64,000 nucleotides of DNA, taken from assembly GCA_036504815.1 (NCBI GenBank), contig DASXUN010000011.1, forward strand, positions 1 to 64,000. Direction: 5' to 3'. The notes beneath the pieces were generated by a model, which searched no databases, was not told where the DNA came from, and worked only from the letters and a program-made list of their open reading frames with translations. The stretch comes from Gemmatimonadaceae bacterium (GTDB lineage Bacteria > Gemmatimonadota > Gemmatimonadetes > Gemmatimonadales > Gemmatimonadaceae). Within the stretch, counting starts at the first letter, position 1. Each line of letters opens with the position of its first letter. The position numbers and the translations under genes were made by a program. Positions 33,482-41,448 of this stretch are shown here, piece by piece.

Positions 33482-36138
33482 GGAATCTCCCGCGCGACAA
33501 AGAGCCTCAAGCGTGCACGTGAACTCCCGCTTTCGGCAAGCACCAGATAGGCGCCGTTGGGAATCTGCCGCCCGGTGAGCGTCCACGTCACGTCGTCCGC
33601 GCCGGCGATCACTTCGGCAGTCCAGACGAGGCGTCCGGAGAAGTCATAGATGCTCACCCGACCGCCCTTGCCGGCAAACGGCCACGTGAAGGTCACCGAG
33701 TTGCCGCGCACCGGATTGGCCGACGGCAAAAGGCGTGTGGCCGACCCCGCGCCACCGCCTGTTGACGACAGCGCACCATTCGCAAAGACCGCGAGTTCGT
33801 CAACCCACCACGGCAGGTTGGACGTGAGAAACGAGAGCATTACGCGCTTGCCGCGCAGGCCGCCGATGCGCACGTCTTCGGGATACCACTGCACGGCACC
33901 ACCTGCAAGGCGCGCGACCGCGCGCCACGTGCGACCGCTGTCGGCCGAGACGCGCACCAGGCCGAACGGCGTCTCCTTGTAGCCGTCGCCGCTGTACTTC
34001 GTCCAGAACGTGACGCTCACGGTGTCGACGGTGGCGGGCACCGCGAATTCCGTGGATCGCATCTCCATGTTGCCGGTGCCGCGGAAGGAGGCGCGCCCGG
34101 CATAGCGCTGCGCTGTGTCGGCCACGAATCCCGTAAGTGTCCAGGCCGTGTCGCTGGCCTCCGCGCCGGTCACCGCGAGCAGCGACCACGTCAGGCGCTC
34201 GCCGCCGGCCGTGACGCCGATCGTCGCGGGACGCGCCGCCACGCCCCCCTGCGTGACGAGCCGTCGGCTGTATCTCCCCCCCGACGCCGAGTCGATCGCC
34301 ACCGCCGCCGCCTGTCCCGCGATGGTCAGCGTGGTGCCGGCCACCGAGGCGGCCGGCCCGCGCACGCGCACTGGCGGGGTGCCGCTCTCCAGCACCCACC
34401 GGTCCGCGCGCAGGCCCGTCGTGGGACTCCGGTACGCCCGCGGATTCCCCGCCATCTCGATCGCGTCGAGTGCGAAGGGGAGGTTGTCGGTGAAGAGTTG
34501 CTGCAGCAGCGACTCGTTGTCCGGAAACTCGAACCCGTAGTATCCCGTCGGCCCGTAGCCGCTGGTCAACTCCGGGTTGATGCTGATGGTGCCAAAGGTC
34601 GCGCTCGCCCAGTCGGTGTACTCGCCGTTCGTAGGATAGAGCATCCAGGCGGTGCCCGCCGCATAGAACGTGCGCGCCGAACCCGGCAGATGATCGAGCG
34701 CGGCCGGCGCGGTGTTGGTTCCGCCGAGCACGCGGTACGCGTCGATGTCGGCTCCCAGCACGCCGTAGCGCGCACCCGGGGGAAAGAGCAACAGTCCCGC
34801 GTACGTGTGGTAGGTGACGGAGATGACCGGCGGATGTAGCGCATGCCACGCCTGCAGCGCGCTCACCTCGGGTTCCGAGGCCGGTGCGGGGCCGCGATAA
34901 ATCTCCGACGACGCGTTCGGTGAGGAGCCGACGTTGTCGAGGCCCCAACTGGTGCTGTGGTTGCGGTTGAGGTCGACGCCGATTTCGCCGCCCGCCATGG
35001 GCCGGCGGTTCTTCCGCCACAGCCGGTCGGTCGTGAAGGTGTACTCGTAGCCATCCGGGTTGACCACCGGCACGATCCAGATGTCGCGCGCGGCGAGCAG
35101 CGAATCGACCCGCGCGTCGGTGGCGGTCGCAAGCCGCTGGATGAGGCGCAGGGCCATTTCCGTCGCGGCCCATTCGCGCGCATGGTGTGTCGCGACGAAG
35201 AGCACGTTCGGCCGGGCGGGCGCGTCGCCGCGCGCCCCGACCTTCACGGCGAGGATTGGGCGTCCCTCAGACGAACGTCCCACCGTGTCCACGCTGACCC
35301 GCGCGTTGGACGCCGCGAGCGAGTCCACCCACGCGCGGATGCCGCGGCGCGGATCGTCGTAGGACCGGTAGACCACCGTGGCCGTGCCGACGACGGACAA
35401 TTGCATCAGGCGGCGACGGTCCGTATCCGGCGCGGTGACGAGCTGCGCCTGCACGCCGAGGCCCTGCAGCCGGGTGAGTTCGGCCGGCGCGGCGACCACG
35501 AGCACCGCCGCCCCCTCGGTACCGACCACATCGAAGCCGTTCGCCTGCAACACCGTGGGGGCCGCCCCGGTGACGCGATAGGTCAGGTGCTGCTGGGCCG
35601 ACGCAAGGGCGGGCGTGAGCGCGAGCGCGAGTACCAGGACCAGTGAACGAAGACCACCGTGCGTGCCGCGGGGGCCGGTTCCGTCGCGCAACTCCACGAT
35701 CGTGGCCCACCAGGCGTCCGCGGCGAGGAAGAACTGTTCGAGCGCGCGAACCCACGCCGCCCACGTCGCGCCACGCGCGTCCGTCGTCGCGGCGGTGGCC
35801 GCGATGCCGCACGTCTCGACCAGGTCGAGGGCGCGCCACACGGCCCCGCCTGCGTCGATCACGCGCGCCGCGAAGGCGCGCCGGTCGGGGGCCGACTTGG
35901 GATGGTGCGTCGCCGCCATCTGCTCCACCGCCTCGGTGAGCGTGCGGCGCAGGCGGTCGGCCTGAAAGGCCGCGACCTGTCCTTCCACCGTGCGCACCCG
36001 CGCCGCGCTCCGCCGCGCGGCGAGCATCGGCGTGAACAGGCGCGCATGGTCGGCGTCGCGCAGCCAGCGCGCCGCTCCGAGCGCGCGCAGCGGCCGCGTG
36101 AGCTCGGGGAGCGTGAACTCGGCGTCGCGGTCGGTCAC
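33478..36138 (-). CDS. M14 zinc carboxypeptidase joined to an unknown N-terminal domain
   Basis: The 886-codon frame is open from GTG 36138. Residues 1-147 are a helical, Ala/Arg-rich domain I do not recognise. A Sec-like signal peptide then appears at about 163-182 (SLVLVLALALTPALASAQQ). The M14 domain follows with HAREWAATE (zinc His and Glu), SVTYHTY (third zinc ligand) and GFEFPDNE (catalytic Glu). A C-terminal FlgD-like/sorting-type beta-domain (NPVRGNSVTFTW...YDFSGRLVWT) ends it. A GTG at 35697 would give a normal 739-residue secreted preprotein. So either a separate upstream gene has fused in frame, or translation begins internally. Confidence 0.8.
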   Translation of the reverse strand: MTDRDAEFTLPELTRPLRALGAARWLRDADHARLFTPMLAARRSAARVRTVEGQVAAFQADRLRRTLTEAVEQMAATHHPKSAPDRRAFAARVIDAGGAVWRALDLVETCGIAATAATTDARGATWAAWVRALEQFFLAADAWWATIVELRDGTGPRGTHGGLRSLVLVLALALTPALASAQQHLTYRVTGAAPTVLQANGFDVVGTEGAAVLVVAAPAELTRLQGLGVQAQLVTAPDTDRRRLMQLSVVGTATVVYRSYDDPRRGIRAWVDSLAASNARVSVDTVGRSSEGRPILAVKVGARGDAPARPNVLFVATHHAREWAATEMALRLIQRLATATDARVDSLLAARDIWIVPVVNPDGYEYTFTTDRLWRKNRRPMAGGEIGVDLNRNHSTSWGLDNVGSSPNASSEIYRGPAPASEPEVSALQAWHALHPPVISVTYHTYAGLLLFPPGARYGVLGADIDAYRVLGGTNTAPAALDHLPGSARTFYAAGTAWMLYPTNGEYTDWASATFGTISINPELTSGYGPTGYYGFEFPDNESLLQQLFTDNLPFALDAIEMAGNPRAYRSPTTGLRADRWVLESGTPPVRVRGPAASVAGTTLTIAGQAAAVAIDSASGGRYSRRLVTQGGVAARPATIGVTAGGERLTWSLLAVTGAEASDTAWTLTGFVADTAQRYAGRASFRGTGNMEMRSTEFAVPATVDTVSVTFWTKYSGDGYKETPFGLVRVSADSGRTWRAVARLAGGAVQWYPEDVRIGGLRGKRVMLSFLTSNLPWWVDELAVFANGALSSTGGGAGSATRLLPSANPVRGNSVTFTWPFAGKGGRVSIYDFSGRLVWTAEVIAGADDVTWTLTGRQIPNGAYLVLAESGSSRARLRLFVAREIP

Positions 36139-36142
36139 GGGC

Positions 36143-36736
36143 TCAGGCGTCGAAGGTGCTGTAGCGGTAGTCGCCGTCGAGCTCGCGGCGGCAGATGGCC
36201 GCGCGTTCGCCGGTGCGCGCCTCGAAGCGGAGGATGAAGTCCGGGAGGCGCTCGCTCGTGAATGCGTCGCGGGCCATCCCGGCCACCGCGATGGCCGCTT
36301 CGATCGCCTCCGGCGTCCCCTCCACCTCGAGCAGCACGTCCATGCGCGGATACCGCTCGACGCGGCAAACCGTGCCGAGCACCTCGTACTGCTCGATGTC
36401 GCGGTCGATCTCGCGGATCACGACATATCCCAGGCGCGCCAGCACGTCGGCCATCGCGATCCCGTCACCGCAGGGCGTGGAGATTTCCTCACGCACCTTG
36501 TACCCCGTGTCGTAGCTCGTGGGCCCCTTGAAGTCGAGCACGGCGCGGCGGCCGGCCGCGTCCTCGTAGACGCGCAGGCGCAGCACATGGTCCTTGGCGA
36601 GCAGCTCGCGCGACGGCAGGTCGTAGCGGCTGTCCGAGAGCGCCCCGCGGAAGACCTCGCGCGCGCCGGCGGCCAGCAGCCGCGCGCGCAGCGCGGCGGG
36701 ATCGGCGACGACGCCCTTGAGCTCGACTTCACGCAT
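36143..36736 (-). CDS. CYTH-domain protein (CyaB/thiamine-triphosphatase type)
   Basis: CYTH proteins form an acidic beta-tunnel that binds Mg and triphosphates; members include class IV adenylate cyclases and tripolyphosphatases. The ATG at 36736 gives 197 residues starting MREVELKG, which is the ExExK signature. RLRVYEDAAGRRAVLDFKGP, REIDRDIEQYEVLGTVCRVERYPRMDVLLEVEG supply the conserved basic and acidic strands. It overlaps the upstream HAD gene by 8 bases and is 4 bases from the peptidase gene. Whether it makes cAMP or hydrolyses triphosphate is open. Confidence 0.88.
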   Translation of the reverse strand: MREVELKGVVADPAALRARLLAAGAREVFRGALSDSRYDLPSRELLAKDHVLRLRVYEDAAGRRAVLDFKGPTSYDTGYKVREEISTPCGDGIAMADVLARLGYVVIREIDRDIEQYEVLGTVCRVERYPRMDVLLEVEGTPEAIEAAIAVAGMARDAFTSERLPDFILRFEARTGERAAICRRELDGDYRYSTFDA

Positions 36737-37424
36737 CGCAGATCGCGCGCAGGGCGGCGTCGACGTCGGTGAAGTCCTCGAAGACCGCGTGAGGGTCATG
36801 CGCCGCGAGATCGGCCGTGGTGAAGTGCCCGGTGGCGACGGCCACGGCGCGCGCGCCGATGCCGCGCCCGCACGCCACGTCGGCCGGCGTGTCCCCGATG
36901 ATGACCACGTCGCCGCCGCTCACCGGGCGCTGCAGCAGCACCGACGCGCGCTGCTGCGCGATGGCGGGGAGCGCCGGCCGGTCCTCATGATCGGAACCGA
37001 ACGCCCCCACGCGGAACCGTTCCGGCGCGAGGCCCGCCGCGCGCAGCTTGAGCACCGCACCCGCCGCGACATTGCCGGTCAGGAGTCCCAGCAGCACGTC
37101 GGCGCGCGCCTCGAGGGCGTCCACCAGCGCCGGAATGCCAAGATGCATGCGCACCGCATGCTCGCCCGACGTCACCGTGTGCTCGAGGCGCCCCAGATAG
37201 TCCGCCAGCAGGGCCGGCATGCGCGCATCGATGTCCGCATCGCTGAAACCGGCCAGATGCATCGACTCGCGGACGATCTGCTTGTCGGTCTTGCCATCGT
37301 ACCGGTAGTGCGTGGGGCCGATCGTGCCGAAGTGCACCATCAGCGCCCCTTCCATGGCGCGCCGCCCGACGCCGCCGCTCGCGAGCAGCGTGCCGTCGAT
37401 GTCGAAGAGCACGACGCGGGTCAT
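36729..37424 (-). CDS. HAD-superfamily phosphatase
   Basis: The 231-residue protein has the nucleophile motif FDIDGTLL (Asp8, Asp10), a helical cap (MVHFGTIGPTHYRYDGKTDKQIVRE), motif II LLGLLTGN and motif IV GDTPADVACG. It resembles the phosphoglycolate/pyrophosphate phosphatase branch, but the substrate cannot be stated. The ATG at 37424 overlaps the transporter stop (ATGA), and its end overlaps the CYTH start, so it is in a tightly coupled operon. Confidence 0.9.
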   Translation of the reverse strand: MTRVVLFDIDGTLLASGGVGRRAMEGALMVHFGTIGPTHYRYDGKTDKQIVRESMHLAGFSDADIDARMPALLADYLGRLEHTVTSGEHAVRMHLGIPALVDALEARADVLLGLLTGNVAAGAVLKLRAAGLAPERFRVGAFGSDHEDRPALPAIAQQRASVLLQRPVSGGDVVIIGDTPADVACGRGIGARAVAVATGHFTTADLAAHDPHAVFEDFTDVDAALRAICDA

Positions 37425-38323
37425 GAGCGGGTGAGCAGCAGGCCGGTGAGCACGGCGGCCGCGCCCATTCCCTGCGCGAGCGTCGGCGTCTCGCCAAGCG
37501 CCATCCACGCGAACAGCACGGCGATGATCGGCTGCAGGTTGCTGAACATGGAGGTCCGCGTGGGCCCGATGAGACGAATGCCGCGATACCAGATGAGGTA
37601 GGCGATCACGAGCGCGAAGAGCGCGCCGTAGACGACCGATCCCCATGCCGCTGCCGGCAGCGCCGTCCAGTCGGTGCGCATGATCGCCGGCAGCGAGAGC
37701 ACGCCGAGCGGCAGCGCCCCGCCCACCAGCGTGAGCGCCGAGACCTGCACGCCGTCCACGTGGTGCGTGTACGGCTTCAGGAAGACCGTGTAGATGGCCC
37801 AGCTCGCCGATGCCATGAGGATGAGCGCGTCGCCGACGATCGAGGCGTCCCCCGCCCCGGCCGCCGCGCTGCCGCTCATCACGACGGCGATGCCGGCGAT
37901 GGAAAGCGCGATGCCCGCATAGCCGCGCGCGTGCAGCCGTTCCACGCCGCGCAGGCGACCCAGCATGGCGATCAGCACGGGCGTGCCGGCCATCACCAGC
38001 GAGGCGCTGCCGGCGCGCGTGCGCGCCATCCCTTCGACGAAGAGCGCCTGGTAGACGCCGTGTCCCAGCACGCCAAGCGCGAGCAGTCCCCACAGCTGGC
38101 GGCGCGGCGGCAGCGGCAGTCCCCGCGCCCGCGCAATCACCAGGAGCGTCACCGCGGCGAGCGTCACGCGCACGGCATTGAACGCCAGCGGCTCCATGAA
38201 CCGCAGGCCGAACTTGACCACCGAGAAATTCACGCCCCAGATGGTCGCCATCAGGAGCAACAGCAGGTCGGTGATCCAGAGCCGGTGCGCGGGATGCGCG
38301 GCGGGCGCGGTCGTTGCGTGCAT
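37421..38323 (-). CDS. EamA/DMT-family permease
   Basis: The 300-residue protein has about ten transmembrane helices in two EamA halves. The family starts are visible at LLLLMATIWGVNFSVVKFGL and in the second half at GDALILMASASWAIYTVFLKPY. Members export amino acids, nucleotide metabolites or other small solutes. No substrate clue is seen. Its stop overlaps the HAD gene start. The ATG at 38323 is 10 bases from the CtaG-like gene end. Confidence 0.88.
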   Translation of the reverse strand: MHATTAPAAHPAHRLWITDLLLLLMATIWGVNFSVVKFGLRFMEPLAFNAVRVTLAAVTLLVIARARGLPLPPRRQLWGLLALGVLGHGVYQALFVEGMARTRAGSASLVMAGTPVLIAMLGRLRGVERLHARGYAGIALSIAGIAVVMSGSAAAGAGDASIVGDALILMASASWAIYTVFLKPYTHHVDGVQVSALTLVGGALPLGVLSLPAIMRTDWTALPAAAWGSVVYGALFALVIAYLIWYRGIRLIGPTRTSMFSNLQPIIAVLFAWMALGETPTLAQGMGAAAVLTGLLLTRS

Positions 38324-38332
38324 CAGGGAAAC

Positions 38333-39151
38333 TTAGTCCCGCGGCGGGGCCGACGGCGGCGCATCGCCCGCCACGCCACCGCTCCAGCGGAAGAACATCA
38401 CGGTGATGATTCCGAAGATCACCGCCGCCCCCGCCAGTTCCATCACTCCGCCGGCGAGATGCTGGTCCTCCAGCGGCGACCAGGCCGGCCACGGCGGCGC
38501 AAGCTCGTAGATGCCGTACATCGGAAAATCGCGGATCAGCATGACCATCGCGATTCCGGTGTGCACCAGCGTCGACAGGAACAGGTAGAGCACCCGCACG
38601 GGCATGCTGAACCACGGGCGCGTTGGCGCGTCAACGACAATCGGCCACCAGAGCACGAGGCCGCCGGCGAGCCAGAGCATGTCGATGACGAAGGCCCCGG
38701 CCTGGGATGGCATCAGCAGGTCCACGACCGCCGGCACGTGCGTCGTGATGGCCACGAGGTTGAACACCACCGCGGCGATGAGCGGCTGCGAGAGCACGGC
38801 CAGCACCCGGCGCGTCGCGCCAGACGCGGGGATCGCCGCGGCCAGCGGCCGTCGCGTGGCGAGCAGGAGGAGCGGCGGCGTGACGAGCGCCAGCGCCACG
38901 AACTGCACGGCGTGCGCGCTCGACAAATAGCCGGCCGCGAGCGGCCCCAGCGGCCAGTCCAGCACCTGCCAGACGAGGCCAACCCCCGTCCAGCCGCCCC
39001 AGTAGACGAGGCGCGACTCGCCCATCGTGCGGCCGCGGCGCGAGAGGGTGTGATACGCGATCGCGAGCACCGCCACCATCAGCCACACGCCGGGATAGTA
39101 CTGCGGCTCCCACGTCCACGGCTTCCCCGAGGCGGAACACCACCATTGCAT
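38333..39151 (-). CDS. CtaG-type cytochrome c oxidase assembly factor (caa3_CtaG)
   Basis: The 272-residue membrane protein has about seven helices and conserved His residues facing the periplasm. The family pattern is clear: GWTGVGLVWQVLDWPLGPLAAGYLSSAHAVQF, ITTHVPAVVDLLM, and HTGIAMVMLIRDFPMYGIY with PLEDQHLAGGVMEL. Members of this family assist copper insertion into heme-copper oxidases. It is 2 bases from the SCO1-like gene, another CuA-site assembly factor, which supports the assignment. Confidence 0.87.
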   Translation of the reverse strand: MQWWCSASGKPWTWEPQYYPGVWLMVAVLAIAYHTLSRRGRTMGESRLVYWGGWTGVGLVWQVLDWPLGPLAAGYLSSAHAVQFVALALVTPPLLLLATRRPLAAAIPASGATRRVLAVLSQPLIAAVVFNLVAITTHVPAVVDLLMPSQAGAFVIDMLWLAGGLVLWWPIVVDAPTRPWFSMPVRVLYLFLSTLVHTGIAMVMLIRDFPMYGIYELAPPWPAWSPLEDQHLAGGVMELAGAAVIFGIITVMFFRWSGGVAGDAPPSAPPRD

Positions 39152-39153
39152 CG

Positions 39154-39768
39154 CTACTTCCCCCTCGCCGGCCGCACCTTGAGCAGGCGCGGAATGTCCT
39201 CCGCCCAGTCCAGCTGCCGCGTGCCGAACGGATAGAGCACGTGCGCCGAGTCATCAGCCGTGAAGACGAGCACCGTCGCCGGATGCCCCACCTCGTACCG
39301 GCCGTCCGGCCCCGCCGCGCCGCGCATCGCCGGCGGCAACCCGATGGCGCTCATCACGCGCGCCACGTCGGCCTCGTCGCCGCGCAGCCCGACGAACGAC
39401 GCATCGAACTGGTCGAGCCAGCGGCGCAGCGCGGGGAGCGTGTCGCGCGCCGGATCTGTCGTGACGAAGACGAAGCGCGCCTTCTGCTGGTCTTCGAACG
39501 GCAGCTTGCGCAGCACCGCCGCGACGTTGGCCACGTGCACGGGACAGACGTCGGGACAGTTGGTGTAGCCGAAGAACAGGAATGTCAGCAGCCCGTGCGT
39601 CTCCTTCGCAAACTCGAACGGCGCGCCCCGGGTGTCGGTGAGCGTGAACGCGGGACGCGGCAGCGCGGGCTCGATGGCGACGCCATGCTTGGGGGCAGGC
39701 GCGGTGCACGCCGCGGCGCCGAGCACGGCGGCCGCGAGCGAATGGCGGAGCAAACGCAGCGGGGGCAT
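39154..39768 (-). CDS. SCO1/SenC-type copper chaperone lipoprotein
   Basis: SCO proteins deliver copper to the CuA site of cytochrome c oxidase. The ATG at 39768 gives 204 residues with a signal sequence and lipobox AAAC (Cys21). The thioredoxin-like domain has FFGYTNCPDVCP (Cys71, Cys75) and the third copper ligand His162 in VGHPATVLVF. It is co-transcribed with the CtaG-like factor. Longer in-frame starts extend into the upstream divergent region and lack a signal sequence. Confidence 0.93.
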   Translation of the reverse strand: MPPLRLLRHSLAAAVLGAAACTAPAPKHGVAIEPALPRPAFTLTDTRGAPFEFAKETHGLLTFLFFGYTNCPDVCPVHVANVAAVLRKLPFEDQQKARFVFVTTDPARDTLPALRRWLDQFDASFVGLRGDEADVARVMSAIGLPPAMRGAAGPDGRYEVGHPATVLVFTADDSAHVLYPFGTRQLDWAEDIPRLLKVRPARGK

Positions 39769-39853
39769 CGGGAGAAAACTAATAAGGCCCGCGCCCGGCC
39801 GTGTCGACGCGCGTCGACTCGCCGCCCCACCGTACCCGACGTAGTATTCCCGC

Positions 39854-40282
39854 ATGTATTGTTCCTTTGCCCTCTTCGCCGACGCCGCCAACCTCTCGCA
39901 GGAAGGCAAGCTGAATGTGCTCGGCGTCTTCGATGCCCTGCACGTCGCCTCCGTTCCGGCGGTGCATCCGCGCGCCACGCTCGTCGTCCGCCTCAAGGCC
40001 AGTCCCGATGATGCGGGGACGCACGCGCTCGCGCTGGCCTGGCTCTCGCCGAGCGGTGAGGAGATCTGGTCGTCGAGCGGCGAGGTCGAGGTGCACGCGC
40101 CGCCGCCCGGCGCCGTGGAGGTGGACATCCCGGTGATCGCGGCCATCGACCTGCCCATCGCGGAAGGCGGCGTGCACCTCATGCGCGTCGAGCTCGACGG
40201 AGAAGTCGAGGCGGAGGTGGGGCTGCACGTGCACATCGGCAGCACCGTGGCGCCGCTCGCCGCCGGCGGGCTCGTCTCCTAA
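39854..40282 (+). CDS. Small beta-rich protein of unknown function (DUF6941-like)
   Basis: The 142-residue protein reads like a cytoplasmic beta-sandwich: MYCSFALFADAANLSQEGKLNVLGVFDALHV, then ATLVVRLKA, HALALAWLSPSGEEIW and GGVHLMRVELDGEVEAEVGLHV. The opening pattern 'FALFAD...GKLNVLGVFD' recalls the DUF6941 family. No signal peptide or catalytic motif is seen. It is monocistronic and convergent with the P1 peptidase gene; the two stop codons overlap (40279-40282). Confidence 0.7.
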   Translation: MYCSFALFADAANLSQEGKLNVLGVFDALHVASVPAVHPRATLVVRLKASPDDAGTHALALAWLSPSGEEIWSSSGEVEVHAPPPGAVEVDIPVIAAIDLPIAEGGVHLMRVELDGEVEAEVGLHVHIGSTVAPLAAGGLVS

Positions 40283-41244
40283 TCGCCCAGCCCGGGGACG
40301 CCGTCGCGCCCCGCGGCGGTGCGCACCGCGCGCTCGATCGCCTGCTCGAGCGCCGCGACCGCCAGCATCTCGGCGCGCACGGGATCGGCCGCGGCGCCCG
40401 TCAGCGGCCCGAGCGCAAAGATGACGTCGCCATCCACCAGCGAACCCGCCGGCCGCACCCGGCGGTGCAGCGCGGCCCCGGCGGCACGCGCCACGCCCTG
40501 CAGCCCCAGCTTGTCGAGCACCCCGTCGACGACGATGACGGCAATCGTGGTATTGTGCGCGCCGCCGAATGCGCCGCCCATTCCATGCGCGGCGAGCAGT
40601 CGCTCGGTCTCCGCAAACCCGCCGTCACGGCGCGCGCCGGCGATCACGCGGCCCTGGGCATCGCAGATGTCCCCGAACGCATTCACGGCCGCGATCGCGC
40701 AGGCGGCCGCTCCGCCGGCATCGGCCACGGCGATGCCCACGCCTCCCTTCATGCACGCCGGCGCGCCAAGCACCTTGCCGACGGTCAGTCCGGTGCCCGC
40801 ACCGACACTACCCTCGGCGACATCTCTCGACTCGGCGATCGCGCACGCGTCATAGCCCATCGCCGGCGTCGGGCGCGCCCTGAAGCTCCCCAGCGGCTGC
40901 AGATCGAAGAGCACCGCGGCCGGCACGATGGGCACCACCCCGTTGCCCACGGGAAAGCCGCGTCCCTGCTCTTCCATCCATCTCATCACGCCATCGGCGG
41001 CGGCCAGCCCGTACGCGGAACCGCCGGTCACTAGCACGGCGTCCACGCGGTCGACCAGGTGCCCCGGCTCGAGGGGCGCCAGTTCCCGCGTGCCGGTGGC
41101 GCGCCCGAAGACGACGCAGGCGCCGCGCAGCGGCGCCGTGGCGCCCCGCACCACCGTGCATCCCGTCGCGCCCGCTTCGTCCGTCGCGTGCCCCACCGCG
41201 ATGCCGAAGCGGCGCAGGTCCGCGCCGCGGCCGACGCCGGTCAT
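40279..41244 (-). CDS. P1/S58-family self-processing aminopeptidase (DmpA-like)
   Basis: These Ntn-fold enzymes cleave themselves to expose an N-terminal nucleophile and then act as aminopeptidases, amidases or beta-peptidyl peptidases. The 321 residues include VTGGSAYGLAAADGVMRWMEEQGRGFPVG, VGAGTGLTVGK, CAIAAVNAFGDI and the probable processing site GAHN-TTIAV, with Thr232 as nucleophile where DmpA has Ser. No signal peptide is present. Its start overlaps the zinc-ribbon gene's stop (ATGA), making it the last gene of the two-component operon. Confidence 0.85.
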   Translation of the reverse strand: MTGVGRGADLRRFGIAVGHATDEAGATGCTVVRGATAPLRGACVVFGRATGTRELAPLEPGHLVDRVDAVLVTGGSAYGLAAADGVMRWMEEQGRGFPVGNGVVPIVPAAVLFDLQPLGSFRARPTPAMGYDACAIAESRDVAEGSVGAGTGLTVGKVLGAPACMKGGVGIAVADAGGAAACAIAAVNAFGDICDAQGRVIAGARRDGGFAETERLLAAHGMGGAFGGAHNTTIAVIVVDGVLDKLGLQGVARAAGAALHRRVRPAGSLVDGDVIFALGPLTGAAADPVRAEMLAVAALEQAIERAVRTAAGRDGVPGLGD

Positions 41245-41435
41245 CGGGCGCCCCGCTCCTTGAGTGGATCACCGTCGCGCGGCGGCCCCTTGGCCGCGCA
41301 GTCGCGGCAGCGCACCACGCCCTTCATTTCGCACATGTTGCAGATGAACGTGCCGCACTCCTGGCAGGGATAACCCTCGGAGGCGCGTTCCTCGCGCCCG
41401 CAGGCGCGGCAGACCATCGCGTCTTTTTCCGTCAT
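41241..41435 (-). CDS. Small four-CxxC zinc-ribbon protein
   Basis: The 64-residue product has four CxxC pairs (Cys9/12, 24/27, 32/35, 43/46), enough for two zinc knuckles, with a basic tail. The ATG at 41435 has GGGAA about 6 bases upstream; a longer start at 41456 would overlap the regulator gene. Such small ribbons often mediate protein-protein or nucleic-acid contacts. The place between an NtrC-like regulator and a P1 peptidase suggests co-expression but no defined role. Confidence 0.75.
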   Translation of the reverse strand: MTEKDAMVCRACGREERASEGYPCQECGTFICNMCEMKGVVRCRDCAAKGPPRDGDPLKERGAR

Positions 41436-41448
41436 CGTCGTTCCCGGG

